This document shows, in pieces, positions 53,492 to 64,000 of a stretch of DNA of 64,000 nt (its first letter is position 1; every line of letters begins with the position of its first letter). A model generated the notes under the pieces. That model was not told the DNA's origin. It worked only from the letters and a program-made list of their open reading frames with translations, and made no database searches. A program made the position numbers and the translations under genes. The DNA comes from Paramoeba atlantica (lineage: Eukaryota > Discosea): positions 1 to 64,000 of the forward strand of contig CDRNVI010000188.1 in NCBI GenBank assembly GCA_977017575.1, read 5' to 3'.

Positions 53492-56150
53492 ATGGCAGAA
53501 GAAGAAGAAAAGAGCTCAGAAAACGAGATTCTTTTTGATGCTGTTGAGAAAGGAGATAAAGAACTTGTCAAACTTCTTCTTCAAAACAAGACTCAAAAAT
53601 TGAATATCAACTTCAAAAACAAGGTTTTCAAAAACAATTGCTTTTTCTGATCTGAGGGAGAGAGAGAGAGAGAGATGGTTGTTGTGTTGATGATTTGTTC
53701 TTTTTTTTGTAAAAACTTTTTTTGGAAAAACTTTTTTTGTTTTCAGTTTGGAAAGACCGCTCTTCGCATCGCTGCTTCTGAAGGTTTTGAAGAGATTGTG
53801 AAAATTCTGATTGAACATGGATCCAATGTTGATCTTCAAGATCGAGTTTTGTTTTTCTTTTTTGATTTGTTTTTTGATTTGTTTTTTTTTTCAATTCTTC
53901 TTTTTTGTTCAGCGTGGTGACACTCTTCTTCACTCTGCTGCTTCCTGTGGGTATGAAGAAATTGTAAAAATTCTTGTTGAACATGGATCTAACATTGATA
54001 TTCAATCCATGGTTTTGATTTTCTTTTTTCTTTTATTTTTTGTTTTCTCACTTTTGTTTGTTGCGATGGAGATGGTTGTGATGATGATATGTTTTTTGAT
54101 CTTTTTTTAAAAACTTCTTCTCTGTTTAGTCTGGGGAAACTGCTCTTCACAAAGCTGCTCACAAAAATGCTCACGAAAAAGTTGTGAAATTTCTTGTTGA
54201 ACATGGGTCCAATGTGAATCTTCAAACCAATGTTTTGAATTTTCTTTTTTTTCTTTGTTGTTGTTTAGAATCTTTTGGCTTGTTTCTGATGTGATCGGGG
54301 AGGGAGAGATGGTTGTGTGAGTGATTTTTTTTTAACTTCTTTTTTGTTCAGCCTGGATGGACCGCTCTTCACAAAGCTGCTGGCATAGGTTCTGAAGAAG
54401 TTGTGAGAATTTTGATTGAACATGGATCCAATGTGAATCTTCAAACCAAAGTTTTGTTTTTGTTTTGCTTTATTCTTTCTTCTTTTATTTTATTTGGCTG
54501 ATGGGAAGATTGTGTGATTTGAGTGAGGATTGGAGTGAGTGGAGTTTTGTACTTTGATTTTTAACTCTCTTTTGTGAAGGATGGAGCAACTGCTCTTCAC
54601 AAAGCTGCTGAACGTGGTTTTGAAGAAATTGCAAAAATACTTGTTGAACATGGGTCCAACATTCATCTTCAAGATCGAGTTTTGATTTTCTTTTTCTTTT
54701 GATTTGTTGTGATGATGATATGATCTGTATTTTGAAGATCAGTTTTATTTGGCTGATGGAAGATTGTGTAATTTGTGGGAGGGTCGTAGTGGGTGGAGTT
54801 TTGTATTTTTTTTTTAATTTCTTTTTTAAGATTGGACGAACTGCTCTTCACAAAGCTGCTTCCAATGGTTTTCAAGAAATTGTGAAGATTCTTGTTGAAG
54901 AAGGATCCAACATTGATCTTCAAATCATAGTTTTGATTTTCTTCTTTGATTTTTTGTGGTGTTGGAGGGTGAGAGAAGGTTGTGTATGGTTTGTTTTTGT
55001 TTCTTATTTTAAGCTTCTTTTTTGAGGATGGAAATACCGCTCTTCACTATGCTGCTTCGAAAGGCTTTGAAGAAATTGTGAAGATTCTTATTGAACACGG
55101 AGCCACCCTTGATCTTTCAAATCAAGTTTTGATTTTTCTTTTTCTTTGTTTTCACATTTTTTTTCTTGTTTTTGATTATTGGTCATTTATTTTGGTGTGA
55201 TGGAGAGGGTGATGGTTGGTGCAATGATTTGTTTTTGGTTGTTCTTTTTTGTTAAAACTTCTTTTGTTAAGAGTGGAGAGACCGCTCTTCATTGGGCTAC
55301 TTCGGAGGGGAATAAAGAAATTGTGAAACTTCTCGTTGAACATGGAGCCAATGTTAATCTTCAAGATGCCGTTTTTATTTTCTTTGTCTCATTTTTATTT
55401 GGTTGTTGATGTGGTGGGAGGATAAAAGAGACGAAGAGAGAGTGAGAGAGAGTGAGAAGGTTGTGTGATGATTTGTTTTGTTCTTTTTTAAACTTCTTTT
55501 TGTTCAGGGTGGAGGGACTGCTCTTCACACAGCTGCTGATGATGGTTCGAAAGAAATTGTGAAACTTCTTGTTGAACATGGATCTAACATTGATATTCAA
55601 TCCATGGTTTTGATTTTCTTTTTCTTTTTTGATTTGTTTCTCTCATTTTGATTTGTTGTTTTTTGGTTGTGTGATGATTTGTTTTTGTTTTCCTTTTTAA
55701 CCTTCTTTTTTATTTAGCTTGGGTGGACTGCTCTTCACCTATCTGCTGAGGGTGGTTATGAAGAAATTGTGGTCATTCTTATGGAACATGGAGCCCAGAT
55801 TCATCTTCAAACCAAAGTTTTGATTTTCTTTTTTGATTTTTTTTTTACTGTGTCATTGTTATTTTGTTATTTTTGTTATTTTATGGGGAGGGGGTATTGG
55901 CATGATTCTTTCTTTTTTGAACTTTCTTTTTTTTTGTTAGGGGGGTAAAACAGCGCTTGATGTTGCAAAAGATCAGAGTATTATTGAATTGATCACCCAA
56001 TTGAAAGTTTGCTCTTTGTTTATCTCTCTTTTTCTTTTCAATTTTAATTTGAATGTGTTTCTCATTTTTTTAATTTTTCTCTTTTTGGTTTTGCAGAGCA
56101 AAAATATCAAACCAGCTCGAAAAAAAAGAAAACTAAACTCTGAGAGTTAA
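53492..56150 (+). CDS. Ankyrin-repeat protein with one exon per repeat
   Basis: Thirteen exons, 414 residues: 53492-53623, 53747-53845, 53913-54011, 54130-54231, 54352-54450, 54580-54678, 54831-54929, 55027-55125, 55272-55370, 55508-55606, 55718-55816, 55941-56006, 56097-56150. Exons 2 to 11 are each one ankyrin repeat of 33 codons (34 in exon 4) in phase 0, with the pattern TALH-AA, EEIVKIL-EHGSN-LQ. Nearly all introns begin GTTTTGATTTTC or a close variant, and acceptors vary (CAG, AAG, GAG, TAG). The final exon encodes SKNIKPARKKRK, a basic nuclear-signal-like tail shared in part with the 155-residue family next door. Cellular partner unknown. Confidence 0.9.
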
Positions 56151-56410
56151 GAGAGAACTTTCAAAACAAAGAAACACAATCATTCCGGAAAATCATTCCT
56201 TGAAGGAGAAAATTTCGATGTAAAAAAATCTCCTCAATAAAATCAGAATCTCGTCGATGATTCTTTTTTTGGTTCTGTCATCCTTTCTTTTCCTCTTTCA
56301 CCTTCCTTTTTCTCAAAATGGATTTTCAATTGCCCAAAAAAAAAACATAGACGAAAGAATCCATCTTTCAATTTCATTTCTTTTTCATTTTTTTTTTCAA
56401 ATATCTTATT
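56151..56410. other. Convergent 3' flanks of ankyrin and RhoGAP genes
   Basis: 260 bp between two convergent stops, with AT-rich and T-run sequence. No gene seen. Confidence 0.5.
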
Positions 56411-59400
56411 TTACTTTGATGGTGCTGACAATATTAAAGTTTGAGAATGGTCAATCAAATGTCGAATACAATTAGTACATTTTTGAGAATCTTGAATTGC
56501 ACTCAACGGATCTCCTCCAGGTGAACGCAGCAAATTTGGAGCAAAAACAATGGCAACATTTGGAGAATCCATTTTGTTTTCTTGTGAATTTTGAATTATT
56601 TTAATGAGAAGGAGAGAGAGGAAGTGGAATGCCATTTGGTTTTGTTCTGGGAGAGATAATAAGAGAAGTGTTTTCATTTTGGAGTGCCAGAGTTGGTAGT
56701 TTTCCTTGTAGAGTGCTGTCAAGCGGAAAATAGGAAAGAGAGAAATGAAAAGAAAAAAAGAATTAGAAGAATTATTCAAAATCCTTTCCTTCAACAAGAC
56801 CAAGAACACAATAATAAAAAAATGAAGAACAAAACAAACCATCAACTTGAAGAAACTTTGGATACAATTCATACGTCAAAAGAGGTTCAGGGAGTTCACG
56901 AAGATATAATTTCAAACAACTCGCCAATGTGAATGAATCATATTGACTTAAATCAATACATTTATCTCCTGAAAATAAGAAAGAATAAATTTAATTTCAT
57001 TTCTTTTTCTTTAATTATGAATCAAATTAACCACAAGATAAAATCAACAAAGAAACAAAAAAAAAACCATCATCAAATCGATTTTTAAGTTCTTGGACAT
57101 GTTGAGCAGAACCATTGACTCGGAAGATCCCTTCTAGTGTTGGTGCTATTGAGAGAAAAAAAAAAATTAACAAATAGAAGAGAGAAAAAATAGAAGAGGG
57201 GCGAGAAAAAGATAAAAATTGACTCCTTTTGAACGAAGACATAAAAGAAAGAAACAAGAGAACAAATAAAGAGAACAACAAAAAAGAGAGAAAGAAAACC
57301 TTCTGAACATAGCAAAGTAACAATAATAGATTCAAGAACAACAGGAAGATGAATATTATCGCCACTTCCCATCATGTCTTCGAGCATTGATCCAAATACT
57401 TTTGGTTTTGGAGCTTTGTAATTCCGAACTCGATCTTTTTTGGGGAGAGAGAAGAAGAAGAGAGAAAGAGAGGAGAGAGGGGAGATTTAAGAAACAAAAA
57501 GAGGAGTGAGGGAAGGGAAAGAGAATTAGAAAAGAAAAAGAAAGTGAAAAAGAAAAAAAATGGAAAAAAAAATACCTGGAAGATAAAATCTGGAGTTTTT
57601 AAAAGTCAAAGAATTCAAAATTTCAGAATAATTTTGAACATAAAAGAGTTTTTTCCAAAATTTTCTTTTGATAAAAGGCTGTTTTTTTATGAATTTTTAA
57701 AAATGAAAGAAAAAAAAGAGAGGAGGAAAAGAAAAGAGGAAAAAGAAGAAAGAAAAGAGAGGAAAACCCGAAAAGCGCGAAAGAGTATTTTCGTACTTGT
57801 TGTTGGATGTAAAATGTACAATTCTTGAATATTTTTCTTATATCTATAAAAAGAGAATGTTAAAAATAGAGGTTTTAAAAAGAAGAAAGAGAAGAAAGAA
57901 AAACAAACTTTCGACTAAAAAGACGATACATTGTTTTTAACGCAGAAAAATTTGGTCGATTATCTGAAGAAACTTCAGAATTACAAACAACAAATACAAA
58001 CGGACCATTTACTAAAGGATCTTGAATTGAAAAAAAGTGAATAAAGTGAGAGAAAGGAAATGAGAGAAAAGAGAGAAAAGAAATGAGAAAAATGAGAGAA
58101 AAGAAAAAGAAAAATTCTTAAAAAGAAAAAAAAACCCAATTTATAAACAAAATAAAGAATCAACTTCGCCATATCAATTCGATCTGCAGGAACCAAACTA
58201 GAGTTCTAAATTTAGCGCCGATTTCTTATTTTGCTCAAAACAGAGATGGAGAGAGAAAAAGAGAGGAGAAAAGAGAGAAGAGAGAGAGAGAGAAAGAGAG
58301 AGAAGAGAGAGAGAGAAAGAAAGAGAGAGAAATAAACCATCCAACAAGAACAATAATTTGTCTCCCTTTTGTATCCCTTCCTAAGAAGAAGAAAAAGAGA
58401 AATGAGAAGATTGGATTCAATTTTGAATTAAAATAAAAGCGGTTTTTTTTAAGACATAAAATTTTATGGTTTTATTTTTATTTTCATATTCCTTTTATTT
58501 TTTTATTATTTTTCTTTTTTTCTTTTTATTCTTTTATTCTTAAATTAATAATCAAAATCCCATAAAAAATAAAAAGAAAGAAAAAAAAACCACAAGAATA
58601 AAGAAAATGTAATTGTTCCAAATCATCAAAATTTTCTTCTTTGGCCAACTGAACCAATTCAGCATAACTTCCTCTATAAATAAATGATTTTCTTTTCAGA
58701 AAAAGAAGAAAAGAAGAGAGAAAAGAGAAAAGAGAGAAAAGAGGGAGAGAAAGGAGAGAGAAAGAGAGAGGAGAGAGAGAAGAGAAACCCGTCTCGAACA
58801 GCAGCAGAAGAACGATCTGAAATAGGAGAAGAAAAAGAAGAAATAGAAGAAGAAGAAGAAGGAGAGAGAGAAGAAGAAGAAGAAGGTAAAGAATTTCTCT
58901 TTACTAAATTTCCTATTTTTGTGATTCTCTTTCTCTTCTTTCTTTCTTCCAAATTTAACATCCCTCTTCCCTCTTCTTTCTCTCTCTCTCCTTCTTCTCT
59001 TTCTCTTCTCTCTTCATCATCATCTTCTTCTTCTTCTTTTTCTTCTTGAGAAGAGAGAACAACAGATGGAGGAGAAGAGAGAAAGAGAAGATGTTTTTCG
59101 AGAGCTCGATCAAATTCTCTTGATTTGACTATTATTGAACAAAAATATAAATAGAAGGAAAGAGAGAGAAGAGAGAAAGGAAAAGGAGAAAGAGAAAGAG
59201 ATAGAATCAAAAGGAAAGAGAAAAAGGAAAGAGAAAAAGGAAAGAGAAAAAGGAAAGAGAAAAGAAAGAGAAAAGAAAGAAAGAAAATTACCTGTTGGAA
59301 GATGAGGAGTTGGAGGAGGCGGTTCTTGGCAGGAAGAAGAAGAAGACGATGAAGAAGAAGGAAGAGAAGAAGGAAGAGAAGGAAGAGAAGAAGGAAGAGA

Positions 59401-60087
59401 AGAAGGAAGAGAAGAAGGAGGAGAAGCAGGAGAGGAAGAGGAAGGAAGAGGAGGAGGAAGAGGAAGAGGAAGAGGAAGAGGAAGAGGAAGAGGGGGAGAA
59501 GAAAGAGGAGGAGGGAGTTGAGAAGAGAGAGGAGAAAGAGAGGAAGAAAGTGAGGAAGAAGAGGAAGAAGAAAGAGAAGAAGAAGAAAGAGAAGAAGAAG
59601 AAAGAGAAGAAAAAGAAAGAGAAGAAAAAACAAGAGCAGGAGACTCAACAGAGAGAGGAGCAGGAGAGAAAGGAGAGGGAGAAGAGAAAGGAGAAGGTGG
59701 GGGTGCAATACAATATGGAGAAGAGAGAGAAGAGGAAGAGAGAGAAGAAGAAGAAGAGAGAGAAGAAGGGAAAGGAGAAGAGAGAGAAGAAGAGAGAGAA
59801 GAAGGGAAAGAAGAAGAGTGAGAAGAAGAGAAAGAAGAAGAGTGAGAAGAAGACGATGAGGATGAATGAGACGAAGAAGAAAGAGTAGAAGAGGAGGGAG
59901 AAGAGAAAGGGAGAGAAGAAGGTCGTTCAGAAAGAAGAAGAACAGAAGAAGAAGAAAGAGAAGAAGAAGAGAGAGAAGAAGAAGAGAGAGGAAGAGAATG
60001 AGGTCTCTCAGAGAGAAGAAGAAGATCTTCTTCCTCTTTTGCGGTCAACTGTGGGGCGGAGTGAAGAGGTTCTGATTCCTGTTCCAT
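56411..60087 (-). CDS. Sec14/BCH-like and RhoGAP domain protein (p50RhoGAP type)
   Basis: Minus-strand gene from ATG 60087 (MEQESEPLHSAPQL) to TAA 56411. A long Ser/Pro-rich low-complexity N-terminus and an acidic/basic linker come first, then a Sec14/BCH module in short exons (SYAELVQLAKEENFDDLEQL, GRDTKGRQIIVLVG, VNGPFVFVVCNSEVSSDN, NIQELYILHPT). RhoGAP follows: VLESIIVTLLCSE, EGIFRVNGSAQHVQELK (Arg of GIFR is the catalytic finger), LYLRELPEPLLTYELYP, and NKMDSPNVAIVFAPNLLR. The domain order matches ARHGAP1/p50RhoGAP, which stimulates GTP hydrolysis by Rho-family GTPases and binds lipid or membranes through the Sec14-like part. It is divergent from the phosphodiesterase gene 203 bp away. 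Confidence 0.85.
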
Positions 60088-60290
60088 TTTTTGGGGAGAG
60101 AAAAGAAGAGAAAGAGAACAGAAAGAGAAAGAGAAAGAGAAGAGAAGAGAGAAAGAGAACAGAAAAGAAAGAGAACAGAAGAGAAAGAAAGAGAACAGAA
60201 CAGAAAGAAAAAAAGCGAAAGCTCAGGATATTTCAAGGGTGAAATTGGACTGGAAACGATTTTTAAATACTCCAAAAATTTCTCGTTTTT

Positions 60291-63145
60291 TTGTTGGAAA
60301 ATGTTTTGGGAAAGAGGATGTTGAAAGATTCTTTCTTTGATCAAAAAGAAAAGAGAGAGAAGAAGAAGAGAGAAGAAGAAGAGAAAGAAAAAGAACAAAA
60401 CAACAACCCGCAAAAAATCCTCTCTCTCTTTTCTCTGGTGATCTTCCTCCTTTCTCTTTCTATTCTCATTTTCGTTTGTTGGTTTGAATTTCGAAAAGAG
60501 AGAAAGGAAAGAGAGAGAGAGTTCTTTCTTGTGAGTGATTTTCATTTTGATCCTTTGGCAAATCCTCAATTGTTTAATTCTTCTTCTTCTTGTCGAAATG
60601 AATCCATGGTTTTTTCTGATTATTCTTTTCTTCTCTTCTTTTCTTTCTTCTTCATTTCTTTCTTCTCTTCTTTTTCTTTTTTCTTTTTTCTTTTTTCTCT
60701 TTTTTCATACACCAAAAACAAATCCAAATTTACTTAAAACTATTTCTTTCACATCCAGTTTCAACTCAAACTAAAAGACATGACAAAAGAAGAAGTTGAA
60801 AGTCAAAAAAGAGGCGCAGAGATACAAACTTCTCTTCTCAGACGTCGGGAAATACAACAAGATTCTGGTTATTTTTTGTTGTCTGAATAGAAGAGAAAAG
60901 AAAAGAATTATCATTCAATAAAGAATATTAGAAAGAGAGAAGAAGAAGAAAAAAGAAAAAGAAGTTAAACATTCTTTTTAATTCTTGACATCAAAAAGGG
61001 ATGTATGGTCGTTTTGGTTGCGATTCGCCACTCAGTCTTATTAATGCAACTTTACAGGTTTTAATTGAAAAGAGAAAGAGAACAAGAAAGAAAAAAAGAA
61101 TTGACTAAAGACCACAACTAAAATTTAACACAATCAAATAAAGAATGAAAGAAATGATAAAGAAAGAAAGAAATAAATCAAGAAATAAACCAAGAAATAA
61201 ATAAAAAGAAATAAATAAAAAGAAATAAATAAAAGAAATAAATAAAAGAAAATAGGAAATGAAAAGAGTTTGTTCCACTCCAGATTGGATTTTTATTACT
61301 GGTGATTTAGCTGCTCATGGTCTCCCAGATCGTGCTCCTGCTCTACAAGTTTTTCTTTTCTTCTTTCCTCTCTCTCTTCTCTTCTTTCTTTCTCTCTTTC
61401 TTGAAGTTCGATTTTATTTAAAAAAAATAAATAGACAACAACAAAGATGATGAAAGAAACATTTCCTGATGTTCCTCTTTATTTTTGTTTTGGGAATAAT
61501 GATGTTGCTGTCACCAATTCTCATATGGATTGTTCTTCTGAGTGGATTGAGTTTGCTTATGGTCTTTGGGAAGAGTTTTTCTTTTTCTTCTTTTTCTTCT
61601 TTTTCTTCCTTTTTCTTTTTTTCCTCTCTTCTTTTCTAATTCCCTTTTCTTCTTTTTTTCCAAAAGATATATTCCAAAGGACCAAAAAAAAACCTTTCTA
61701 CAAATGGGGGCTTATCGAGTCAATATGTCTCATTCTTCTTCTTCTTCTTCTGAAACAAGAAATCCATTTCTTCGTCTCTTAGTTTTAAATACCATGTTTT
61801 ATTCTGTCGTTTCAAATCATCATGATGGTTTTTTTTCTTTTTCTCTTCTCGTTCTCTTCCTCTCTTCCTCTCTTCCTCTCTTTCTCACTTTTTCCTCTCT
61901 TGTTTCTCACTGAACTGAAAATAGAAGAGGATCCATGTGGTCAATTTGAATGGATGGTAAATGAATTACAAGAAGCTCGAGCCGTTTCAGCCAAAATTTA
62001 TTTAATGTCTCATCTTATGCCTGGTCTTGGGATTTCTTTTCTTTTCTCTTTTCTCTTCTCTTTTAAAAAGATCTTTCTTTTTACTCCTTCTAAAAATCAA
62101 AAAAGGAATGGATTCAAAGAGATTTATTCCTTATTGGAATCTTCAACATAACAACCGCTATTTTGGTTCTCTTTCACTCCTTCTTTCTTCTTTTCATTTT
62201 TCAAACAAAAGATTAATCTCAGTTTCCAAGATATCATTGAAGAGTATTCAGATGTGATTATTGGGCAATTATATGGTCATGCCCACAACGACGAATTCCG
62301 TGTGTATGGAGAATCAGTTCCTGGTGAAGAACTGATCCGACAACAAAAACAACAACAGCAACGGCAACGACAACGGGGACGACAACAACAGCAGAAAGAA
62401 GAACAAGAAAGAGTGAAAAGAAGCGAAAAAGAGGAGATTATGCAAGGATTAGTGAACCCTGCAATCTCTCCAATTTATGGAAATAATCCTGCATTTCGTC
62501 TTACATATTATAATCCAGAAACATTCGCTATTTCAGGTCTCTACTTTTTCAAGTTTTCTTTTTTTAATTCTTTTTTTCTTTCTTTTTCATTTCCCTTTCT
62601 CTTTCCTTTCTCTTTCTCTTCACAAAAGGATCCTCCTTACTGAATTTACTCATTCAGATTATCGAATTCACTACATGGATCTCCTCGCATCCAATGAGCA
62701 AGAAACACCAATTTGGAATTTCCTTTACTCTTTTAATAGTTATCATGTCGGGGAACCAGATAAAGAGGGATTGTCTCTTTTGTACAAGAAGTTGTTTGAA
62801 AGTGAAAAAGATTTTGATACCTGGTATTCCTATCGGTACTCATTTTTCAATTTTTTTGTTTGATTTTAGATTTTCTCTTTCTCTTTTCTCAATCTTCTCT
62901 TTTTTCTTTTTAGAGGAGCTTTAGGAAATGTTGAGAATGGAATCCCAGAACCAGGTTCTCCTGGTTGGGCGTGTCTTCTTTGTGCTCTCTCTGCCAAAGA
63001 TGAAGATTCATTTGAGAGTTGTATTGATGAAGAAGGAGTCACGACGGTCGAATGTTCTGAGGTGGCTCAGGAGATTAGAGAGAAAATGAGTTTGTTCCAC
63101 TCCACATCGAAAATCAACCATTCAAAATTGGATTTTGAATTTTGA
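60291..63145 (+). CDS. Acid sphingomyelinase-like metallophosphodiesterase, membrane-anchored
   Basis: About eleven exons, among them 60291-60608, 60759-60867, 60999-61057, 61256-61348, 61435-61574, 61667-61827, 61925-62023, 62106-62165, 62231-62536, about 62629-62836 and 62915-63145. A hydrophobic segment (LFSLVIFLLSLSILIFVCW) makes a type II anchor or signal. Metallophosphoesterase motifs follow in order: SDFHFDP, ITGDLAAHG, FGNNDV, MSHLMPG and YGHAHNDEF, with MYGRFGCDSPLSL and NPAFRLTYYNP typical of the acid sphingomyelinase/SMPDL3/endopolyphosphatase family. A Q/R-rich insert (about 62340-62450) interrupts the catalytic domain after the GHAHND motif. Two metal ions are expected in an extracytoplasmic or vacuolar active site; substrate undecided. 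Confidence 0.85.
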
Positions 63146-63481
63146 TCCTGACATTGGGAGGGAGGGAATTGCAACGGCGATTCATAATTGAAAGAAATGG
63201 AGTTTTTTTGGTTTCATGGAAACAGACGAAGTTTTGTTGAGAAAGCCCCAAAAGAACCAACTCGGCTCACGCTCACAATTATTAATTTAAACTTTTGAAC
63301 CAAAAATAAATGATTTTTTTCATTCCAAAAAAAGAAAAACTCAAACTCGAAAAAATTCGGGCGTTTTTGCACGTCACTCAATTCTTTTTTTGTGGCATTG
63401 ATTTTCTTTTTTTCAATATTTTTTACGGTTGAAAAAATATCACCGGTTTTTGTTTTTGTTTTTTGTTGGAAGAGAGAGAGC
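63146..63481. other. Gap before the last gene
   Basis: 336 bp with no supported gene; AT-rich, with T-runs on the plus strand near 63385-63460. Probable 3' flank of the phosphodiesterase gene and promoter of the next. Confidence 0.5.
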
Positions 63482-64000
63482 ATGGAGGGAGAAAAGAAAG
63501 AAAAGAAAGAGAGAAAGAAAAGAAACATGTCCAAAGTGGACATTGTTTTAGAAAAACCAGAGAAGAAGAAAGATAGAAGAAAGAGTCATCGGGTTACAAA
63601 GGATGAAGTGGCGGATTATGAGGCTGGTCTTAAGGAGGAGGGGAAGAAAGAGAGGAGAGGAGGGTCGAAGAGAGAGGAGAAAGAGGAGAAGAAGAAGGGA
63701 GAGAAGAAGGTTGAAGAAAAGAAGGGAGAGGGGAAGAGAGAGAAGGAGGAGAAGAAAGAAAAGAGGGAAGAAAAGAGAGAAGAAAAGAAAGAGAAAGACG
63801 ACGAAAAGAAGGGGGACAAGAAGGAGGACAAGAAGGAAGGGAAGAAGGGAGTGAAGAAAGAAGAGAAGAAAGACGAAAAGAAGGAAGGGAAGAAGGAAGA
63901 AAAGAAAGAAGAAAAGAAAGAAAAAGAAGAAAACGAAAAGAAAGAAAAGAAAGAAGAAAAGAAAGAAGAAAAGAAAGAAGAAAAGAAGGAAGCAAAGAAG
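63482..64000 (+). CDS. Lysine/glutamate-rich protein, 3' partial
   Basis: Open from ATG 63482 to the window edge (173 codons). It begins MEGEKKEKKERKKRNMSKVD, has one less repetitive segment (DIVLEKPEKKKDRRKSHRVTKDEV), and then long runs of KKEEK and KKEGK units. It probably starts at this Met or at the Met of NMSKVD. Such alternating-charge sequence forms a single alpha helix or a disordered region. No family can be named; the rest lies outside the window. Confidence 0.6.
   Translation, partial: MEGEKKEKKERKKRNMSKVDIVLEKPEKKKDRRKSHRVTKDEVADYEAGLKEEGKKERRGGSKREEKEEKKKGEKKVEEKKGEGKREKEEKKEKREEKREEKKEKDDEKKGDKKEDKKEGKKGVKKEEKKDEKKEGKKEEKKEEKKEKEENEKKEKKEEKKEEKKEEKKEAKK

Noticed and set aside
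58674-59888. Long Leu-rich (minus) and Lys/Glu-rich (plus) ORFs
   Set aside because: They are alternative frames of the Ser-rich N-terminus of the BCH-RhoGAP gene. Only the 60087 start frame links in phase to recognisable domains.
61257-63120. Repeated word GAGTTTGTTCCACTCCA in two exons of the phosphodiesterase gene (about 61266 and 63092)
   Set aside because: Only one short match with no wider similarity; I cannot separate it from chance or a small internal duplication, so I do not claim a repeat.

Overview
The window is nuclear DNA of an intron-rich, gene-dense eukaryote, most likely a unicellular protist that I cannot place further. Genes carry many short introns that are strongly pyrimidine-rich on the coding strand, GT-AG boundaries with little 5' splice-site consensus beyond GT, standard stop codons, long E/K/R-, S- and Q-rich coding tracts, and short intergenic gaps (often 30-350 bp). 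FHIP, IBTK-like, USP4/15-like, DOT1, RasGEF and BCH-RhoGAP proteins together suggest a complex eukaryotic signalling repertoire; no prokaryotic features are present. Exon models below were built by hand from reading frame, phase and family motifs, so individual boundaries are inferred.

Layout. 1-3.8 kb (+): 3' part of an IBTK-like double-BTB gene with a tRNA-Gln inside an intron. 4.1-5.1 kb (+): a secreted or Golgi sulfotransferase-like gene. 5.3-6.7 kb (+): an unrecognised multi-pass membrane protein, convergent with a fatty acid hydroxylase/sterol desaturase gene (6.7-8.0 kb, -). 8.1-20.4 kb (-): a USP4/15-type deubiquitinase whose introns have absorbed two transposons: a 1.6-kb TIR element (11.24-12.86 kb) and a 6.3-kb Ty1/copia retrotransposon (13.98-20.27 kb), itself broken by a 0.9-kb Tc1/mariner-like insertion. 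20.7-29.5 kb (-): a very large RasGEF-SAM gene with a tRNA-Pro in an intron. 29.7-34.0 kb (-): a FHIP (FTS/Hook-interacting protein) homologue. 34.3-35.7 kb (-): an ankyrin protein. 35.8-40.8 kb: four more sulfotransferase genes, one on minus and three tandem on plus. 41.0-41.6 kb: three identical tRNA-Val(AAC) genes in a tandem repeat that also carries copies of the tail of the neighbouring DOT1 gene. 41.7-47.8 kb (-): an SH3-polyQ-DOT1 histone methyltransferase gene. 48.0-53.1 kb (+): seven tandem copies of an intronless, unrecognised ~155-residue gene family. 53.5-56.2 kb (+): an ankyrin gene in which each repeat is one exon. 56.4-60.1 kb (-): a Sec14/BCH-RhoGAP gene, divergent from a sphingomyelinase-like phosphodiesterase (60.3-63.1 kb, +). 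From 63.5 kb to the end: start of a K/E-rich gene.

How the genes relate. There is no operon logic; links are by duplication. The sulfotransferases share one intron position and sequence; the 155-residue family and the nearby ankyrin protein end in the same basic I-K-P-A-K/R-R tail. The most distinctive observations are (i) a copia insertion whose target-site duplication preserves the 5' splice site of the host gene, (ii) a TIR transposon inserted near the start of an exon whose own end now supplies the 3' splice site in the correct phase, (iii) a tandem unit joining tRNA-Val to DOT1 tail fragments, and (iv) the uncharacterised seven-copy gene array.
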